The translations under genes were made by a program, and so were the position numbers. This document shows, piece by piece, positions 31,069 through 38,745 of a DNA stretch of 49,134 nt. The notes under the pieces are model-generated. The model was not told the origin of the DNA and ran no database searches. It saw nothing but the letters and a program-made list of their open reading frames with translations. The stretch covers positions 1 to 49,134 of IMG/VR virus record IMGVR_UViG_3300021085_002896; one strand, given 5' to 3'. The DNA comes from a virus. Every line of letters starts with the position of its first letter. Within the stretch, counting starts at the first letter, position 1.

Positions 31069-31461
31069 ATGGAATTAATATCAACACACCCGGTAAAAAA
31101 ATCAGATCTGGGTTTTCATGGAAATCTTTTTGGAGGTAAATTATTAGCATGGGTAGATGCAGCAGGCGCTTCGTACGCATCCCAAGTGTGCGATACTCCT
31201 CGTATGGTAACAGTTCTTATAGACGAATGTGTTTTTAAAAAACCTGCGAAAGAAGGCCATTTACTTAAAATATATGGCGCAGTCAAGGCTATAGGAAAAA
31301 CTTCAATCACACTTGCAATAGAAGCAAGATCACATAACGTCTATGATGGACGGCAGGCTATTATTCTTGCAACAAGTATTAAATTTGTCAGGATAGACGA
31401 ACAAGGAGAACCAATTCCTGTTAGTCAAAAAGTTAAAAATAAATTCAAAAAGAATAACTAA
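31069..31461 (+). CDS. Acyl-CoA thioesterase-like (hotdog fold)
   Basis: About 130 residues from the ATG at 31069; in-frame ATGs at 31048, 31051 and 31057 lie inside the preceding acidic ORF. HGNLFGGKLLAWVDAAGASY is the YciA/BACH-type hotdog motif with the helix and catalytic Asp, and TVLIDECVFKKPAKEG is the second motif. Hydrolyses acyl-CoAs; in a phage perhaps modulating lipid metabolism. Confidence 0.88.
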   Translation: MELISTHPVKKSDLGFHGNLFGGKLLAWVDAAGASYASQVCDTPRMVTVLIDECVFKKPAKEGHLLKIYGAVKAIGKTSITLAIEARSHNVYDGRQAIILATSIKFVRIDEQGEPIPVSQKVKNKFKKNN

Positions 31462-31474
31462 ATCGAAGGTGTTC

Positions 31475-31484
31475 TGATATATAC
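31475..31484 (+). promoter_or_regulatory. Late-type promoter TGATATATAC
   Basis: TGATATATAC 24 nt before the ATG at 31508. Same core as other late-type boxes. Confidence 0.35.
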
Positions 31485-31507
31485 CTTAAACAAATTATAA
31501 CCAAAGA

Positions 31508-31996
31508 ATGAAAGCACTTATCGTAATTGCACAACCAGATATGAATAGTTTCGAACAGACTACAATGTTAAGAACTATTGCAAGAGTATTTGACGTATTA
31601 GAAATAAAACATGAAGTATTAGATCTTTATGTAAACGGAAAAGTAGGTCCTGAGGCTAAGCCGAAAAATTTTAATTTAAGAGTTAAAAATGCAACACATG
31701 TTTATATCATCGCAAATTCTGCATGGTTACCTTTAGTTGATTTATTCTTAGAACCATTCGATTTTGAAGGAAAGCATATTGAAGCTATGATTTCTCATAA
31801 TAGATCTAAAAGTATTTGGAGATGGTTAAGTTCTGAATTAAGATTGGCTCAATCTGCATTTGGTTCTTCTATCAAGAAATTATTCAAAATTAAAGCGAGT
31901 CACCTATGGGATGTAGATGAACTTACTAGACTTGAGAAAACAAATTATATTAAACAGATTAGAGAAGAAATCTTAAATGATTTCGATGCAAAGTAA
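31508..31996 (+). CDS. Flavodoxin-like fold protein
   Basis: 162 residues. KALIVIAQPDMNSFEQTTML resembles the FMN phosphate loop of the oxidoreductase at 17725 and THVYIIANSAWLPLVDLFLE its second loop, but the typical PxWW is replaced by SAWLPL, so cofactor binding may be altered. Probably a diverged paralogue. Followed by a terminator. Confidence 0.65.
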   Translation: MKALIVIAQPDMNSFEQTTMLRTIARVFDVLEIKHEVLDLYVNGKVGPEAKPKNFNLRVKNATHVYIIANSAWLPLVDLFLEPFDFEGKHIEAMISHNRSKSIWRWLSSELRLAQSAFGSSIKKLFKIKASHLWDVDELTRLEKTNYIKQIREEILNDFDAK

Positions 31997-32016
31997 TCTA
32001 TTTTATAGTACATCAG

Positions 32017-32044
32017 AAGGGAATAAAGCAATTTATTCCTTTTT
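32017..32044 (+). terminator. Intrinsic terminator
   Basis: GGGAATAAA (32019-32027) / TTTATTCC (32032-32039) with loop GCAA and a T run. Confidence 0.85.
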
Positions 32045-32065
32045 GGGGACTAAATTTAAAATAAA

Positions 32066-32130
32066 TTGAAAATAAACAGCTAAAAGTTTTTTTATCTCAG
32101 ATTTTTTGCTTATATTAGTATAGTAATAAT
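32066..32130 (+). promoter_or_regulatory. Class 1 conserved promoter element, copy 6
   Basis: TTGAAAATAAACAGCTAAAA, GTTTTTTTATCTCAG, TTTTTTGCTTATATTAG, TATAGTAATAAT; ATG at 32145 follows by 14 nt. Confidence 0.77.
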
Positions 32131-32144
32131 CAAACAAACAAAAT

Positions 32145-32468
32145 ATGTCAAACATCCTAACATTCGTACTTAGAAACTCTATGGGAGATTCAACAAACAA
32201 TGGTCTATCTTCAAGAGAAGACTCTATTATTCTGCACTATGGCCCTGATGCCGATTTAGCAGATTTAACCTTAATTCCAGATGATGAATTGGTTTTAGTA
32301 GAAAGACAGTTATTCGGAAAGGAAGCATGGTATGCAGTTCCTGCTGGATTATACAAGAACAATAAACACACAATGTTTGGCGGCAATTTTATTCACACTT
32401 CAGACTCAAGATTTCCATCTTCTGCACCGATTGCAGTTCATGACAGAGTAGAATCTAATAACTATTAA
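32145..32468 (+). CDS. Hypothetical protein
   Basis: 107 residues, cytoplasmic, mixed αβ (LILHYGPDAD-like region, then LTLIPDDELVLVERQLFG). First gene behind class 1 copy 6 and 1 nt from the ligase gene, so co-transcribed with it. Not recognised. Confidence 0.7.
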   Translation: MSNILTFVLRNSMGDSTNNGLSSREDSIILHYGPDADLADLTLIPDDELVLVERQLFGKEAWYAVPAGLYKNNKHTMFGGNFIHTSDSRFPSSAPIAVHDRVESNNY

Positions 32469-32469
32469 T

Positions 32470-33762
32470 ATGAAAGAATTAAAACTTACACAAGAATTTG
32501 TAAACGAATCTAATTCAACAAATTCAAACACGGACAAGATTAACGTAATCAAGAAGTATTCTAATCAACCAGATGTTCTTAAGGTGCTGCAGTATACATA
32601 CGACACGTTTAAACAGTATTATGTTACTTCAAAAAACTGTAAGAAGAGAAGTGATCTAGTGCTTCCTTTCGGATCTTATACTGATATCTTCTCTTTGTTA
32701 GATGCATTGAGTTCTCGACAAATCACTGGTCATTCTGCGATTGAAGCGGTGAATACATTTGTAGAAGAGAATAAAGAATACTCTGATCTTATTTGGAATA
32801 TCATTGATGGAAACCTAAAAACTAGGTCAACTATTTCTATGATTAATAAAGTTGTACCAAGTTTAATTCCAACCTTTGACGTAGCGCTCGCTCAAGCGTA
32901 TGACGAGAAGACCAAGAAGAAAGTAGATTGGAATGACGGATGGTATGTTAGTCGTAAACTAGATGGTGTTAGATGTCTAGCAATTATTGATGATAAAGGA
33001 GATGTTAATTTCTATAGTAGAGCAGGAAAAGAATTTACAACACTAGATTCTTTGAAACCTTCTATCCAAAGATTAGGTCTTACGAATATGGTGTTTGATG
33101 GTGAAGTTTGTATGGTAGATGAAAATGGAAATGAAGATTTCCAAGGTATCATTAAGCAAATTAAAAGAAAAGATCATACTATTACAAATCCATTTTATCA
33201 TATCTTTGATTTATTGACCATTAAAGAATTTAACGATAAAGAATCTATTACCTCTTTTAGTGAAAGACAATCTAACCTTAGAGCGTATGTTTTAGATGGC
33301 GATCAATTTATTAGCCACCTTGTTCAAACGCTAGGAGATGATCTTGTTATGGAAAGAATGATGGAATTATCAAAAGAAGGAGGATGGGAAGGACTAATGC
33401 TTCGTAAGAATACCACATATCAAGGAAAAAGAAGTGCAGATGTTCTTAAAGTTAAGAAATTCTATGATGATGAATATTATGTAGTTGACTTAGAAAACGC
33501 ATTAAATAGAGTAATCGTCAATGGAAAGGAAGTTGAAGAATTGATGCTTAAAAACGTAGTCATTGAACATAAGGGAAGTAGAGTTCAGGTGGGTTCTGGT
33601 TTTTCTCATGAACAAAAAAGATTTTACTTTGAAAACCCTGATAAAATTTTAGGAAAACAAATCACAGTTCAGTATTTTGAAGAAACTACAAATCAGCATG
33701 GAGAACACTCTCTTAGGTTCCCAGTAATTAAAGCAGTTTATGAAACTAAAAGAAGTTTTTAA
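32470..33762 (+). CDS. ATP-dependent DNA ligase, T4-like
   Basis: 430 residues (T4 gp30 has 487). Motif I SRKLDGVR has the adenylated K163; IFDLLTIKEF, GGWEGLMLRK and DVLKVKKF are motifs III-V; the N-terminal helical domain and the C-terminal OB domain (GKQITVQYFEETTNQ) are as in the family. Joins nicks in replication and repair. The N-terminus MKELKLTQEFVNES superficially recalls a capsid-targeting sequence but aligns with the normal start of T4 ligase. Confidence 0.95.
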   Translation: MKELKLTQEFVNESNSTNSNTDKINVIKKYSNQPDVLKVLQYTYDTFKQYYVTSKNCKKRSDLVLPFGSYTDIFSLLDALSSRQITGHSAIEAVNTFVEENKEYSDLIWNIIDGNLKTRSTISMINKVVPSLIPTFDVALAQAYDEKTKKKVDWNDGWYVSRKLDGVRCLAIIDDKGDVNFYSRAGKEFTTLDSLKPSIQRLGLTNMVFDGEVCMVDENGNEDFQGIIKQIKRKDHTITNPFYHIFDLLTIKEFNDKESITSFSERQSNLRAYVLDGDQFISHLVQTLGDDLVMERMMELSKEGGWEGLMLRKNTTYQGKRSADVLKVKKFYDDEYYVVDLENALNRVIVNGKEVEELMLKNVVIEHKGSRVQVGSGFSHEQKRFYFENPDKILGKQITVQYFEETTNQHGEHSLRFPVIKAVYETKRSF

Positions 33763-33765
33763 GTT

Positions 33766-34716
33766 ATGTTAAATAAGGATTATGATTTAAATCGAAAGCA
33801 ACTCCATTGGAAATTTAGACCTGATGATGGATTATTCTATAAACCTAAACCACCATGGGAACACCATGACACGCACTTTAAAGAATTCAGAGTTGAATAC
33901 GATTCTCTTTGGAGAAGTGGTTTAGCATATATTGCGTATGGAGATAAAGATATTAAACAAGGAATTTTAAATTGTTTTAGGCCTTATATTATAGGAGAAG
34001 ATAGAGATCCTTCTAAAACAATGTATCAGGCAAGTAGAGCGTCTAATCGTTTTGGTGAAGATGACGTATCAAGGGATCAGGTAATTCTCGCTTTGTCTTC
34101 TTTAGAATTCAACGATGACACCGAAGAGGTTATGGAAATATGTAGCAAACTTCCGTTTCGATTAAGTAGAAGATTCTTAATGACACCTACGATGTGGTTT
34201 TGGGTTAAATATCTTGCGACGAGAAAACAGGGATGGAAGAATGCCTTTGCATTTATGCAAACCCTTGAACATTTAATTCAAATTCCACTCACTAAATTTT
34301 TAAGATGGATTAGTGGTGCTACAAAACCTATTCCTCTTCCGCATAATCAACATACTAAATTACCGTATAAAGAAGGATGGAGATGGAAGATATATCAGAC
34401 AATCGGATATCCAGAATATGGTCTTCATTTTGCTGCATGGCAATATTACACGGTGCCATTCTATGGAGTTTTAGGTAAACTAAACAGATGGTTAATGAAG
34501 TGGCAGATGGAAGATTCAAATCTTCTTTTAAGATTACTCCTAGGAGGAAAGGATCTTACAATAAGTGAAGTTAAACATTTCAAACCAACAAATACTTTCA
34601 TGTGGCAAAGAAGGCACGATGCAAGAACAGCATGGATATATGAGCTCAAACCGGAAGAATATGAGTTTAATAATTTAGAAAAAGATATCCTAGGAAGAAT
34701 AAAAAACATTTACTAA
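33766..34716 (+). CDS. Hypothetical protein
   Basis: 316 residues, Trp/aromatic-rich (KQLHWKFRPDDG, LFYKPKPPWEHHDTHF). A central basic helical section ends in FLRWISGATKPIPLPHNQH. No convincing signal peptide. Follows the ligase by 3 nt. No recognised family. Confidence 0.75.
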   Translation: MLNKDYDLNRKQLHWKFRPDDGLFYKPKPPWEHHDTHFKEFRVEYDSLWRSGLAYIAYGDKDIKQGILNCFRPYIIGEDRDPSKTMYQASRASNRFGEDDVSRDQVILALSSLEFNDDTEEVMEICSKLPFRLSRRFLMTPTMWFWVKYLATRKQGWKNAFAFMQTLEHLIQIPLTKFLRWISGATKPIPLPHNQHTKLPYKEGWRWKIYQTIGYPEYGLHFAAWQYYTVPFYGVLGKLNRWLMKWQMEDSNLLLRLLLGGKDLTISEVKHFKPTNTFMWQRRHDARTAWIYELKPEEYEFNNLEKDILGRIKNIY

Positions 34717-34730
34717 AAATAAAGTATAAT
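34702..34730 (+). promoter_or_regulatory. Class 2-like promoter AAAAAC-N17-TATAAT
   Basis: AAAAAC 34702-34707, 17 nt, TATAAT 34725-34730, 15 nt before the RmlD-like ATG. Confidence 0.5.
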
Positions 34731-34745
34731 TATTAAATAAATTAA

Positions 34746-35447
34746 ATGACAATAGTTTTAGGAGACGGTTTATTAGCATCAGAACTTATAGGACAAACTG
34801 GATGGTCCTATCTTTCAAGAAAACAAGACTTTTTAAATTTCAATAGTCTTAGTAGTATTATTAATTTAATTCCAAAGGAATGCACTACGATAGTTAATTG
34901 TATTGCATATACAGATACTTATTCTGATGATAAATCTAAAATGCTTCAGACTAATTATCATTCGGTTGCAAATTTAGTTGAATTCTGTAACCATCGAGGA
35001 ATAAAACTAATTCACTATTCCACAGATTATGTGTATGCTGGTTCGAACTCAAATGCAAGCGAAGAAGATATTCCTATTCCTGACAAAACATGGTATGCAT
35101 ATTCTAAATTATTAGCAGATGAACATATTATTAGACATTCAGATAATTATTTAATAGTAAGAGGAAGTCACAGGATTAATCCATTCCCTTACGCAACTGC
35201 ATGGAACGATCAGATAGGAAATTTCGATGACGTAGACATATTAGTAAATCAGTGGCTTAAATTAATCAAAGCAGAACAAAAGGGCCTATGGAATATAGGA
35301 ACACCCTCAAAGAGTGTATATGAATATGCATCTAGAGAAAAAGATGTCGATTCTGCCCCAGCGCCTGATCATTTTCCAAAGGACACAACGATGGATCTTA
35401 CGAAGTTGAATACCTTTCTTGAAACTTTATCTCAAAACGAAATATAA
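34746..35447 (+). CDS. RmlD-like dTDP-4-dehydrorhamnose reductase/SDR
   Basis: 233 residues, shorter than RmlD (~290). GDGLLASELIGQTGW is a GxGxxG-like NAD(P) site, VNCIAYTDTYSDD and STDYVYAGSNSN the family motifs, and WYAYSKLLAD gives YxxxK. The C-terminus is truncated relative to RmlD. Likely last step of a deoxysugar pathway, with the RmlC-like protein at 13192. Confidence 0.82.
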   Translation: MTIVLGDGLLASELIGQTGWSYLSRKQDFLNFNSLSSIINLIPKECTTIVNCIAYTDTYSDDKSKMLQTNYHSVANLVEFCNHRGIKLIHYSTDYVYAGSNSNASEEDIPIPDKTWYAYSKLLADEHIIRHSDNYLIVRGSHRINPFPYATAWNDQIGNFDDVDILVNQWLKLIKAEQKGLWNIGTPSKSVYEYASREKDVDSAPAPDHFPKDTTMDLTKLNTFLETLSQNEI

Positions 35448-35452
35448 TAGAC

Positions 35453-35725
35453 ATGCCGAGAGAGATTAAATATACCGTATGTTCAGGATGTATCGAAGAT
35501 TTTCCTTCAGATGATTTATATACGGTAACTAGATATATGAATCGAGCGAATCCAGATTCTAAAAACATGTATTCAACTCCATATTGTGAAGATTGTATAG
35601 AAAACGGCAAAGAACATTACGTAGACATTAAAGAAGAACCTAAAAGAATTTTAAAGGAGAGAGCAAGGGCTGAAAGAGCAAAGGCAAAAAAGAAAAAAAC
35701 TACCAAGAAAAATGCAAAGAAATAA
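35453..35725 (+). CDS. Small zinc-ribbon protein
   Basis: 90 residues. Two CxxC pairs (VCSGCIEDF and PYCEDCIENG) spaced ~35 residues suggest a zinc ribbon. The C-terminus is a lysine/alanine-rich tail that ends with KKTTKKNAKK, likely DNA- or RNA-binding. Overlaps the next gene by 14 nt. Confidence 0.7.
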   Translation: MPREIKYTVCSGCIEDFPSDDLYTVTRYMNRANPDSKNMYSTPYCEDCIENGKEHYVDIKEEPKRILKERARAERAKAKKKKTTKKNAKK

Positions 35726-36179
35726 AATAGGAATTACGTGTTCTACGTTTGATCTGTTCCATGCAGGTCATGTAAAGATGCTAGAGGAAGCTAAGAAAGA
35801 GTGTGATTATCTAATAGTTGCCCTACAAACAGATCCCTCGATTGATCGACCTGATTCCAAGAACCCTCCAATTCAAACCTTAGTCGAAAGATATATTCAA
35901 GTTAAGGCTTGTAAATATGTAGACGAAATAGTTCCTTATCAAACAGAGAAAGATTTAGAAGATATTTTTGCAAGCTTCGATTTAGATTGTAGAATATTAG
36001 GTATCGAATATAAGAATAAAGATTTTACTGGAAAAGATACATGTTTAAAGAGAGGAATTGAAATCATATATAATAAAAGAGATCATGGTTTTTCAAGCAC
36101 TGAGCTAAGATCTAGAGTCTGGGAAGTAGAACATTTAAAAAGTTTAGAATTAATTGAAAAAAAATTCAATAAAAGTTGA
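35712..36179 (+). CDS. Cytidylyltransferase-like nucleotidyltransferase (TagD/RfaE type)
   Basis: 155 residues. GITCSTFDLFHAGHVKMLEE carries the HxGH motif and HGFSSTELRSRV the ISSTxxR motif of glycerol-3-P cytidylyltransferase-like enzymes. Couples CTP (or ATP) to a phosphorylated sugar or alcohol, supporting a nucleotide-sugar or lipid pathway. Substrate unknown. Confidence 0.88.
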   Translation: MQRNKIGITCSTFDLFHAGHVKMLEEAKKECDYLIVALQTDPSIDRPDSKNPPIQTLVERYIQVKACKYVDEIVPYQTEKDLEDIFASFDLDCRILGIEYKNKDFTGKDTCLKRGIEIIYNKRDHGFSSTELRSRVWEVEHLKSLELIEKKFNKS

Positions 36180-36205
36180 AACTAAATTAAAGATAACGGT
36201 ATAAT
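36177..36205 (+). promoter_or_regulatory. Class 2 promoter TGAAAC-N17-TATAAT
   Basis: TGAAAC 36177-36182 (overlapping the previous stop), 17 nt, TATAAT 36200-36205. Likely serves the histone-like gene and the structured RNA. Confidence 0.72.
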
Positions 36206-36241
36206 TACCGAATAACAATTAAATATTAAAAATTCAAAGAA

Positions 36242-36424
36242 ATGACAAATTTATTGACACAAATCCAAGAAACCCTGGATTCAATTCAGGACGACGCTAC
36301 TAAGTTTAACGAAAAAGGAAACAAAGCAGCAGGAACAAGAGTAAGAAAAGGAATGCAAGCTATCAAAGCGTTAGCGCAAGATGTAAGAGTTGCAGTTTCT
36401 GAAGCAAATAAAGCAAAAGTCTAA
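36242..36424 (+). CDS. Histone H1-like protein, Bacteroidetes type
   Basis: 60 residues. DDATKFNEKGNKAAGTRVRK followed by GMQAIKALAQDVRVAVSEAN is the conserved core of the small histone H1-like proteins of Bacteroidetes. Basic, helical, DNA-binding. It may compact phage DNA or displace the host version. Followed without a terminator by the structured RNA. Confidence 0.9.
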   Translation: MTNLLTQIQETLDSIQDDATKFNEKGNKAAGTRVRKGMQAIKALAQDVRVAVSEANKAKV

Positions 36425-36439
36425 GGTTATATACTAACC

Positions 36440-36912
36440 AAGGAAAACGTTCTTTAACATATTGTAGAAGGCACATTACCAGATTGATCATCTAGAATGT
36501 GAGTGTATTGCCGAAAAAATCCTAATGGAAAGAGGGATTAAGGCACACTAAGACACCGAACAAGTTTCGGCTCGATTGCAGAAGTGAGTAATCGAGACTC
36601 GACAGAGTAGATAGTGGTAGATCGGAATAGATAAATCTAAACTGATTTTTCCGAGAGCATTGCAAGCAGCCGAAAGGAATCCTTGCCGTAAACTGACTGA
36701 ATAATCCTATCTTATAGGGGATAAAGTACAACTAAAGCCATTGTGGCGCTATAACGAGATTAACCATCTTGAGTAGAACTTGAAATAATAGTAAAGTTAG
36801 TTGGTATGCAGTATATCATACAATAAGACGATCTTCTAAGGCTAGTATACCTTAGTACACGATCCTTCTATGTTATAACCCAGAACCTAGTGAAAGCTAG
36901 GTTCTTAGGGGG
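36440..36912 (+). ncRNA. Candidate large structured RNA (~480 nt) with boxA-like start
   Basis: No sustained ORF between 36425 and 36939. CGTTCTTTAACA (36449-36460) is boxA-like. Hairpins: CACATT 36472/AATGTG 36496; AATCC 36518/GGATT 36535; CCGAA 36556/TTCGG 36566; CTCGATT 36571/AATCGAG 36590; TCGGAA 36622/TTCCGA 36649; GCAAG 36662/CTTGC 36682; CCTAT 36706/ATAGG 36714; GTATG 36804/CATAC 36817; CTAAGG 36836/CCTTAG 36850; AGAACCTAG 36882/CTAGGTTCT 36897. Large phage RNAs such as GOLLD or ROOL are the nearest concept; no match is claimed. Confidence 0.6.
36449..36460 (+). promoter_or_regulatory. boxA-like antitermination element
   Basis: CGTTCTTTAACA followed by TATTG, like the boxA in leaders of Bacteroidetes rRNA operons. 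Lies at the 5' end of the large structured RNA. Confidence 0.55.
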
Positions 36913-36939
36913 TAAGTAATGATAAAAACAGTTTAAATC

Positions 36940-37083
36940 ATGAACAGTGAACAGTCAAACAACGGAAACACTCAGATAAACCACGAAAGAGCAAGTCTGA
37001 ATAGTAGAGTTTCTAGGTTTAGAATTCTTGGTCAAACCAAGAAAGTACAATGGGACGGTAGAAGAAGAAACCGAACTATTTAA
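36940..37083 (+). CDS. Small basic ORF, 47 aa
   Basis: ATG at 36940, TAA at 37081. N-terminus polar, C-terminus strongly basic (KKVQWDGRRRNRTI). Sits just after the structured RNA and 13 nt before MarC. Possibly nucleic-acid binding. Not recognised. Confidence 0.5.
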   Translation: MNSEQSNNGNTQINHERASLNSRVSRFRILGQTKKVQWDGRRRNRTI

Positions 37084-37096
37084 ATATTATTAAAAG

Positions 37097-37699
37097 ATGG
37101 AACTAATCTTAAACGTTCTTACGGTTTTTTTAACCCTGTTTGCGGTTATCGATATGCCAGGTAATGTACCACTAATCATCAAGCTTAGAAAGGAGAATGG
37201 TGAAATAGAATCGGCGAAGGCTACGTTAATCGCAATATGCATTATGATATCTTTCCTATTTGTAGGTAAAACCCTCTTCATGTTATTAGGTATTGAAACA
37301 TTCCACTTTGCATTAGCAGGTGCAATGCTTCTTCTTTATTTTGGTGTAAAGATGGTTTTAGGAATCGAATCCAGTGCCGAGACAGAACCTATGCCAGCAA
37401 CTATATTTCCAATAGCATTTCCAATTATAGCAGGACCAGGAACCTTATCAACTATCATGTCCTTAACACAAGATCTTTCAGATTTGGTAATTATTATAGG
37501 AATAGTTTTAAACGCAATAGTAATTTACGTATTTTTAAAATCTGCAGACTGGATTCAACGTAAAGTTGGTGTAATAGGAATTACAATAATGGAAAGAGTT
37601 TTTGGTATTATTCTTATCGCAATAGGTATGAAAATCTTAATCACTTCCCTAGTTTTAAGCATTAATGACGTTAATGCCTCCTTAGTCACCAATATCTAG
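37097..37699 (+). CDS. MarC/UPF0056 family integral membrane protein
   Basis: 200 residues, six hydrophobic segments, family length. FLTLFAVIDMPGNVPLIIKL and FPIAFPIIAGPGTLSTIMSL are the two half-repeat motifs (D-x-x-G-N-x-P and P-x-x-x-GPG). MarC proteins are inner-membrane proteins with unclear transport roles. Chromosomal-type cargo in a phage. Followed by a late-type box. Confidence 0.93.
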   Translation: MELILNVLTVFLTLFAVIDMPGNVPLIIKLRKENGEIESAKATLIAICIMISFLFVGKTLFMLLGIETFHFALAGAMLLLYFGVKMVLGIESSAETEPMPATIFPIAFPIIAGPGTLSTIMSLTQDLSDLVIIIGIVLNAIVIYVFLKSADWIQRKVGVIGITIMERVFGIILIAIGMKILITSLVLSINDVNASLVTNI

Positions 37700-37710
37700 A
37701 TATATAAATA
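37699..37710 (+). promoter_or_regulatory. Late-type promoter GATATATAAATA
   Basis: Contains the exact T4 late consensus TATAAATA; ATG at 37732 follows by 21 nt. Overlaps the MarC stop. Confidence 0.5.
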
Positions 37711-37731
37711 AATAAAATAAACGACTTAACA

Positions 37732-37926
37732 ATGAAAAAGAAAATGATTGCATTGTCGTTAAGTTTAATTTTATTATCTAGCTGTGGATCAAGCAAATCT
37801 ACTTCTGACTCTCAATATGAATCTGAGCCAATTACTGAACAGGAGCATCATGAGAAGGTTCTAAATGGACTCTTATTTACGATTATAGTTTTTGCTATAT
37901 TTAGTGCAATAGGAAATAAACCTTAA
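37732..37926 (+). CDS. Small lipoprotein with C-terminal transmembrane segment
   Basis: 64 residues. Lipobox signal (ALSLSLILLSSCG, Cys19), a short acidic linker, then a transmembrane segment (GLLFTIIVFAIFSAIG). The lipoprotein-plus-TM architecture is that of a unimolecular spanin, but it is very short for one. A superinfection-exclusion lipoprotein is an alternative. Confidence 0.7.
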   Translation: MKKKMIALSLSLILLSSCGSSKSTSDSQYESEPITEQEHHEKVLNGLLFTIIVFAIFSAIGNKP

Positions 37927-37937
37927 CTACAATTTAT

Positions 37938-38000
37938 TTGAAAATAAACTGCCCGAAATTTTTTTATTTCGGGTTTTTTAGTTATATTAGTATAGTAATT
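37938..38000 (+). promoter_or_regulatory. Class 1 conserved promoter element, copy 7, with terminator stem
   Basis: Conserved flanks (TTGAAAATAAAC and TTATATTAG TATAGTAAT) but the middle is a perfect stem CCCGAAAT (37952-37959) / ATTTCGGG (37966-37973) followed by T6. It reads as terminator plus promoter. Confidence 0.65.
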
Positions 38001-38014
38001 AAAAAAGCAAATAA

Positions 38015-38563
38015 ATGAAATGCATTAGTTGCAAAGTAATCATACCAGAACAAAGACTTAAAATGCTTCCAAATACAAAGGAATGTGTTGAATGCTCAAG
38101 TGAAGAAGCCAAGGGAGCGGTCGACATAGTCTATCATAAAACTGGTAATACAATACAGATAATGGATAAAGCTCAAGCAGATGCCATTAATAAGTCTGCA
38201 CGTAGATCTGGATTCGGTTCTTTAAGAGCGATGAAAGGTGGAAGTGGAGGAGGAGATATGAAAGTTACACTTGGAACTACTTCAATTATTCCAAGACAAT
38301 CTACTCGAGAAGATTTTGAAATTACAGGAAAGAAGATGATGGAAATGATGGAATGGAAAGATCGAGAAGGAATCATCCAATATTTAAATAATAGACTGAA
38401 TCAAAGATCTATTAATAGTTCTCAATTTAGACAACTCAATGACATCTTAAATCAGTTTATGCCAGAAGAAAAGAAACCAATCGAAGAGAAGGAAGAAATA
38501 AAGATGGATGACGATATACAATGGGCATTCAAGAATTGGAAAAATAGTAGATCATTTAAATAA
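38015..38563 (+). CDS. DksA/TraR-type zinc finger protein
   Basis: 182 residues. The N-terminal ~35 residues (CISCKVIIPEQRLKMLPNTK, then ECVECSSEE) match the DksA/TraR C4 zinc finger. The rest is Gly/Arg-rich and helical (SGFGSLRAMKGGSGGGDM). DksA-like proteins act through the RNA polymerase secondary channel, but the coiled-coil domain is not clear here. First gene behind class 1 copy 7. Confidence 0.7.
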   Translation: MKCISCKVIIPEQRLKMLPNTKECVECSSEEAKGAVDIVYHKTGNTIQIMDKAQADAINKSARRSGFGSLRAMKGGSGGGDMKVTLGTTSIIPRQSTREDFEITGKKMMEMMEWKDREGIIQYLNNRLNQRSINSSQFRQLNDILNQFMPEEKKPIEEKEEIKMDDDIQWAFKNWKNSRSFK

Positions 38564-38569
38564 ACTAAT

Positions 38570-38740
38570 ATGAAAATAACTAAGAAGATCAAATCAAAAC
38601 TGTTAACGTATCTATTTAACGATTGGGTAACCACTGAAGAAGATGTGGAAACTCTGTATTTAACTAAGATGATGATTGAGAATAGGACTAATAAAATCTG
38701 TCCTCCTAAACAAGTAATTGGATTTAGAGCAAATCGCTAA
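38570..38740 (+). CDS. Small hypothetical protein, 56 aa
   Basis: ATG at 38570, TAA at 38738. Basic N-terminus (MKITKKIKSKLLTYLFND) and helical body (TEEDVETLYLTKMMIENR). Follows the DksA-like gene by 6 nt. Not recognised. Confidence 0.55.
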   Translation: MKITKKIKSKLLTYLFNDWVTTEEDVETLYLTKMMIENRTNKICPPKQVIGFRANR

Positions 38741-38745
38741 ATTTT

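Noticed and set aside
32470-32520. Capsid-targeting signal on DNA ligase (MKELKLTQEFVNES)
   Set aside because: The segment aligns with the normal N-terminus of T4-like ligases, and V-N-E does not meet the (I/L)-x-E rule.
36440-36912. RNase P RNA or tmRNA in the large gene-free region
   Set aside because: I found neither the conserved GAGGAAAGUCCG-type P4 core nor a tRNA-like end with a tag frame.
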